NCBI GenBank assembly: GCA_014904845.1
Contig: MU119523.1
Coordinates: forward strand, 1 to 56,385
DNA: 56,385 bases
Source of the DNA: Acephala macrosclerotiorum
Lineage: Eukaryota > Ascomycota > Leotiomycetes > Helotiales > Mollisiaceae
Reading direction: 5' to 3'
Both the position numbers and the translations under genes were made by a program. The notes beneath the pieces were generated by a model. It was not told the origin of the DNA. It did not search any database and worked only from the letters and a program-made list of their open reading frames with translations. Shown here in pieces: positions 54,030 to 56,385 of the stretch. The number at the start of each line of letters is the position of its first letter. Position 1 is the stretch's first letter.

Positions 54030-56385
54030 CTATCTCTTTCACGCGTTTCTTTTTCTTCAGAACTCTTAGTACTATGTCTTTAATCCTGGACATTATTATA
54101 ACAGCAGAAAAGCCGGCAACAAAGCAATCGACAATGAGAGCACTGAATAAGTAAATTGAATACTAAAAGCACAAGTCAATATAGGGACTGAGACATATAA
54201 TCTCTTTTTAAGTTATTTATCTTTTATCTTTTTTATTTATTTTCTATGCTTTTTGTTATTTTCTCTTTCAAAAGTTTCTATTTTTTTTCTATAGTATAAT
54301 AAATGCTTTCATTTTGCGATAAATAGTTCATTATTTGAATTTTTCTTTTTCAAGTAAATTATTATTTTTTATATATGATTTTTTATTTTTCTTTAATTAA
54401 TAGTTTATTTTTTTATTTTATATTAATTATATATATATATATTTATTTCAATTTTATATAAAAATTTTTTTTTTTTTTTAAAAATCAAAATAATAAAAAG
54501 TTTAAAAAATAAATAAAAAAGAAAAATAAAATAAATAAATTAGAAAAAGATTATATAATTTAAAAAAGAAAATTGAAAATAAAATAATTTATTTTCAAAG
54601 AAAATATATCGTATTTCAATTAATGTTTATTTTCAATTCTTAGAATAGTAATATATTTAAATTCGAGAAATAAAAAATTGTACAATTATATAACAAATTT
54701 ATTTTTGATTTCTTTAAATTTTTAAACTTTTTTTTATTTTATACTTTTATTCAATATATAAAATATTTTATTTTTATTTTTCTTTAAAAACTTTTCTCTC
54801 GATAATACTCGTGATATTAATTTTATTTTTTTTAATAATCGTAATTTTATTTTATTTTTTCAAAGTAATTATTTTTTTTTTACTCTTAATATAAAAGTCT
54901 ATTATTAGAATTATTATTATTATATTTTTTTTACAAAGTTTTATAAATAGCGTTTTTTAAAATATTTTTCGAAATTATAAATATTTTATTGAATAAAATC
55001 GAAAAATAAAATAAAATACAATTTTAAAATTCGAATAAAAAATAAATTCGAATATAAAACGATTAATACAAATAAAATTTTTAAATAAATACAAATCAAT
55101 ATATGTAATTAAAATATAAAACTTATAAAAATTACAAAAATTAAAATTGAAAATAAATAAACAAAAAATACAAATTTGAGTTTTTATTTAAAAATAAAAA
55201 TTTAAAATTTTTACAATTATAAAAAAAACTTTAAATAATAAATAAAATTTGTTTAAAATAAATTTTTTTTTTAAATCGTGAATTTTAATAAAAAAAAGCA
55301 ATAATATCGAATATTAATAATAAAAAAAAAAATAAAAAAAAATAAATCGAGATTTTAAAAAATAAAATATTAATATTAATACGATTATATAATTCGTATA
55401 ACGATAATTAATTCAATTTAATCAATAAATAAAATATTGCGAAAAATCGATTAAACGAGAAAAAAATTAATTTAAATCGATTAATAAATAAAATAATTCG
55501 AAAAATCGATTAAATGAAATAAAAATTAATTCGATTCGAATAATAAATAAAATATCTCGAAAAATCGATTAAATAAAAATATATAGAAAAATAAAAAACA
55601 AAAATTAATATAATAAAATAAATATTAAATTTATCGAAAAAAAATTTAAATAAAAATCAAAATTATATTTATAATATATATTAAATATTTTAAAACGAAT
55701 TTAAAAACAATTTATATATTAATAAAAATTGAAATAATAAAAATTGAAAATTATTTTTATTAATACGAGATTTCTCGTTATCGAAATAAATCAAATAATT
55801 TACAATATTATAATAAAATTATATATATATTTTTTTTTTCAAAAATTTTTGTAAATAATTAATTTTAAAAATAATATTAATTACGTATTTTTTAATATAT
55901 AAAAAGTTTTTATTTGCTATAAATTAATCAATAATTTTTTTTATTTTTATTTTAATTAATTAATTGATTAATTGATTTACGAATTACGAATTATTTCAAA
56001 TGAATTTAATTTATTAATTAAAACGAATTAATTTACAATTGAATTTTTTTGTTTTATATTTTATTATTTTTTTATATTAATAAAATAACGTCGAAAAATA
56101 AATTGTTTTAATAGATTTTATTGAGAATTGTTTATATACGATTTATATATTTTGTTTTTTATTATTATTAAAAAAAAATTTAAATTATTAAAAATTAAAA
56201 ATTGAAAATCAATTAATAAAAATTTCTATTTTAATTATATTATTTGAGATTAAATAATTTGATTATAAAATTATAAAATTATAAATAAATATTGATTTAT
56301 AAAAATTATATATTAAATTATTTAAAATAAATATAAAAAAAAAAAAAAAAAAAAAATTAAAAACTTTAAACGAATTTTTTTAATA
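54030..56385. repeat. Second AT-rich degenerate block
   Basis: Almost entirely A+T with long A and T runs and no useful frame. Unlike the left block, its C residues are partly outside CpG: in 55081-55260 none of the 8 plus-strand C residues is in CpG, whereas 55381-55560 has many CpG. It is probably a mosaic of several mutated repeats, reaching the window end. Confidence 0.8.
55424..55575. repeat. 59-bp tandem repeat, about 2.5-3 copies
   Basis: The word gaaaaatcgattaa occurs at 55441, 55500 and 55559, with aataaataaaat just before each. The exact 59-bp spacing inside decayed DNA indicates a small tandem array. Confidence 0.8.

Overview
The window looks like nuclear DNA of a filamentous ascomycete (Pezizomycotina). 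The evidence is short introns (47-76 bp in most genes, GT..AG), families typical of that group (RTA1-like, HET, 2EXR and F-box proteins, a fused JmjN-ARID-PHD-JmjC demethylase), and very AT-rich blocks that look mutated by a repeat-directed C-to-T process (RIP). ACC deaminase and a GH105 pectin-side-chain hydrolase suggest a plant-associated or plant-debris lifestyle. This is inference; no marker gene fixes the genus.

Layout. 1-5860: AT-rich block in which almost every surviving C lies in CpG. 5.9-9.4 kb: a multi-pass membrane protein on the minus strand with unresolved 5' exons. 9.4-16 kb: an F-box-like gene on the minus strand broken by transposons: a 2997-bp hAT element, a 549-bp hAT derivative, and a MITE-like element that itself carries a Tc1/mariner element. 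16.7-18.4 kb: remnant of a telomere-linked-helicase-type gene split by a TA-flanked element, which in turn carries a MITE of the same TIR family. 18.7-25.5 kb: a secreted protein, a 453-bp MITE, an RTA1-like transporter, a second secreted protein and an ankyrin protein. 25.7-28.5 kb: a dead piggyBac-type element with flanking dispersed and tandem repeats. 29-37 kb: the conserved core, KDM5-type histone demethylase and SLX1 nuclease. 38-54 kb: carboxylesterase (broken), hypothetical protein, HET-domain gene (two stops), GH105, ACC deaminase, a 2EXR-like remnant, small hypotheticals and a membrane protein with one stop. 54-56.4 kb: a second AT-rich block.

The main theme is mutational decay. Otherwise readable frames carry stop codons exactly where tryptophan or glutamine is expected. 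Many are TGG to TGA, which on the template strand is CpC to TpC, while CpG is spared in the left AT block. This suggests a C-to-T process acting on CpH (non-CpG) sites instead of classic CpA-only RIP. Several transposon insertions can be read to the base, because removing the element and one target duplication restores a host reading frame. Exon joins were worked out by hand; frames and lengths close for KDM5, SLX1, RTA1-like, ACC deaminase, GH105, the two secreted proteins and the ankyrin gene.
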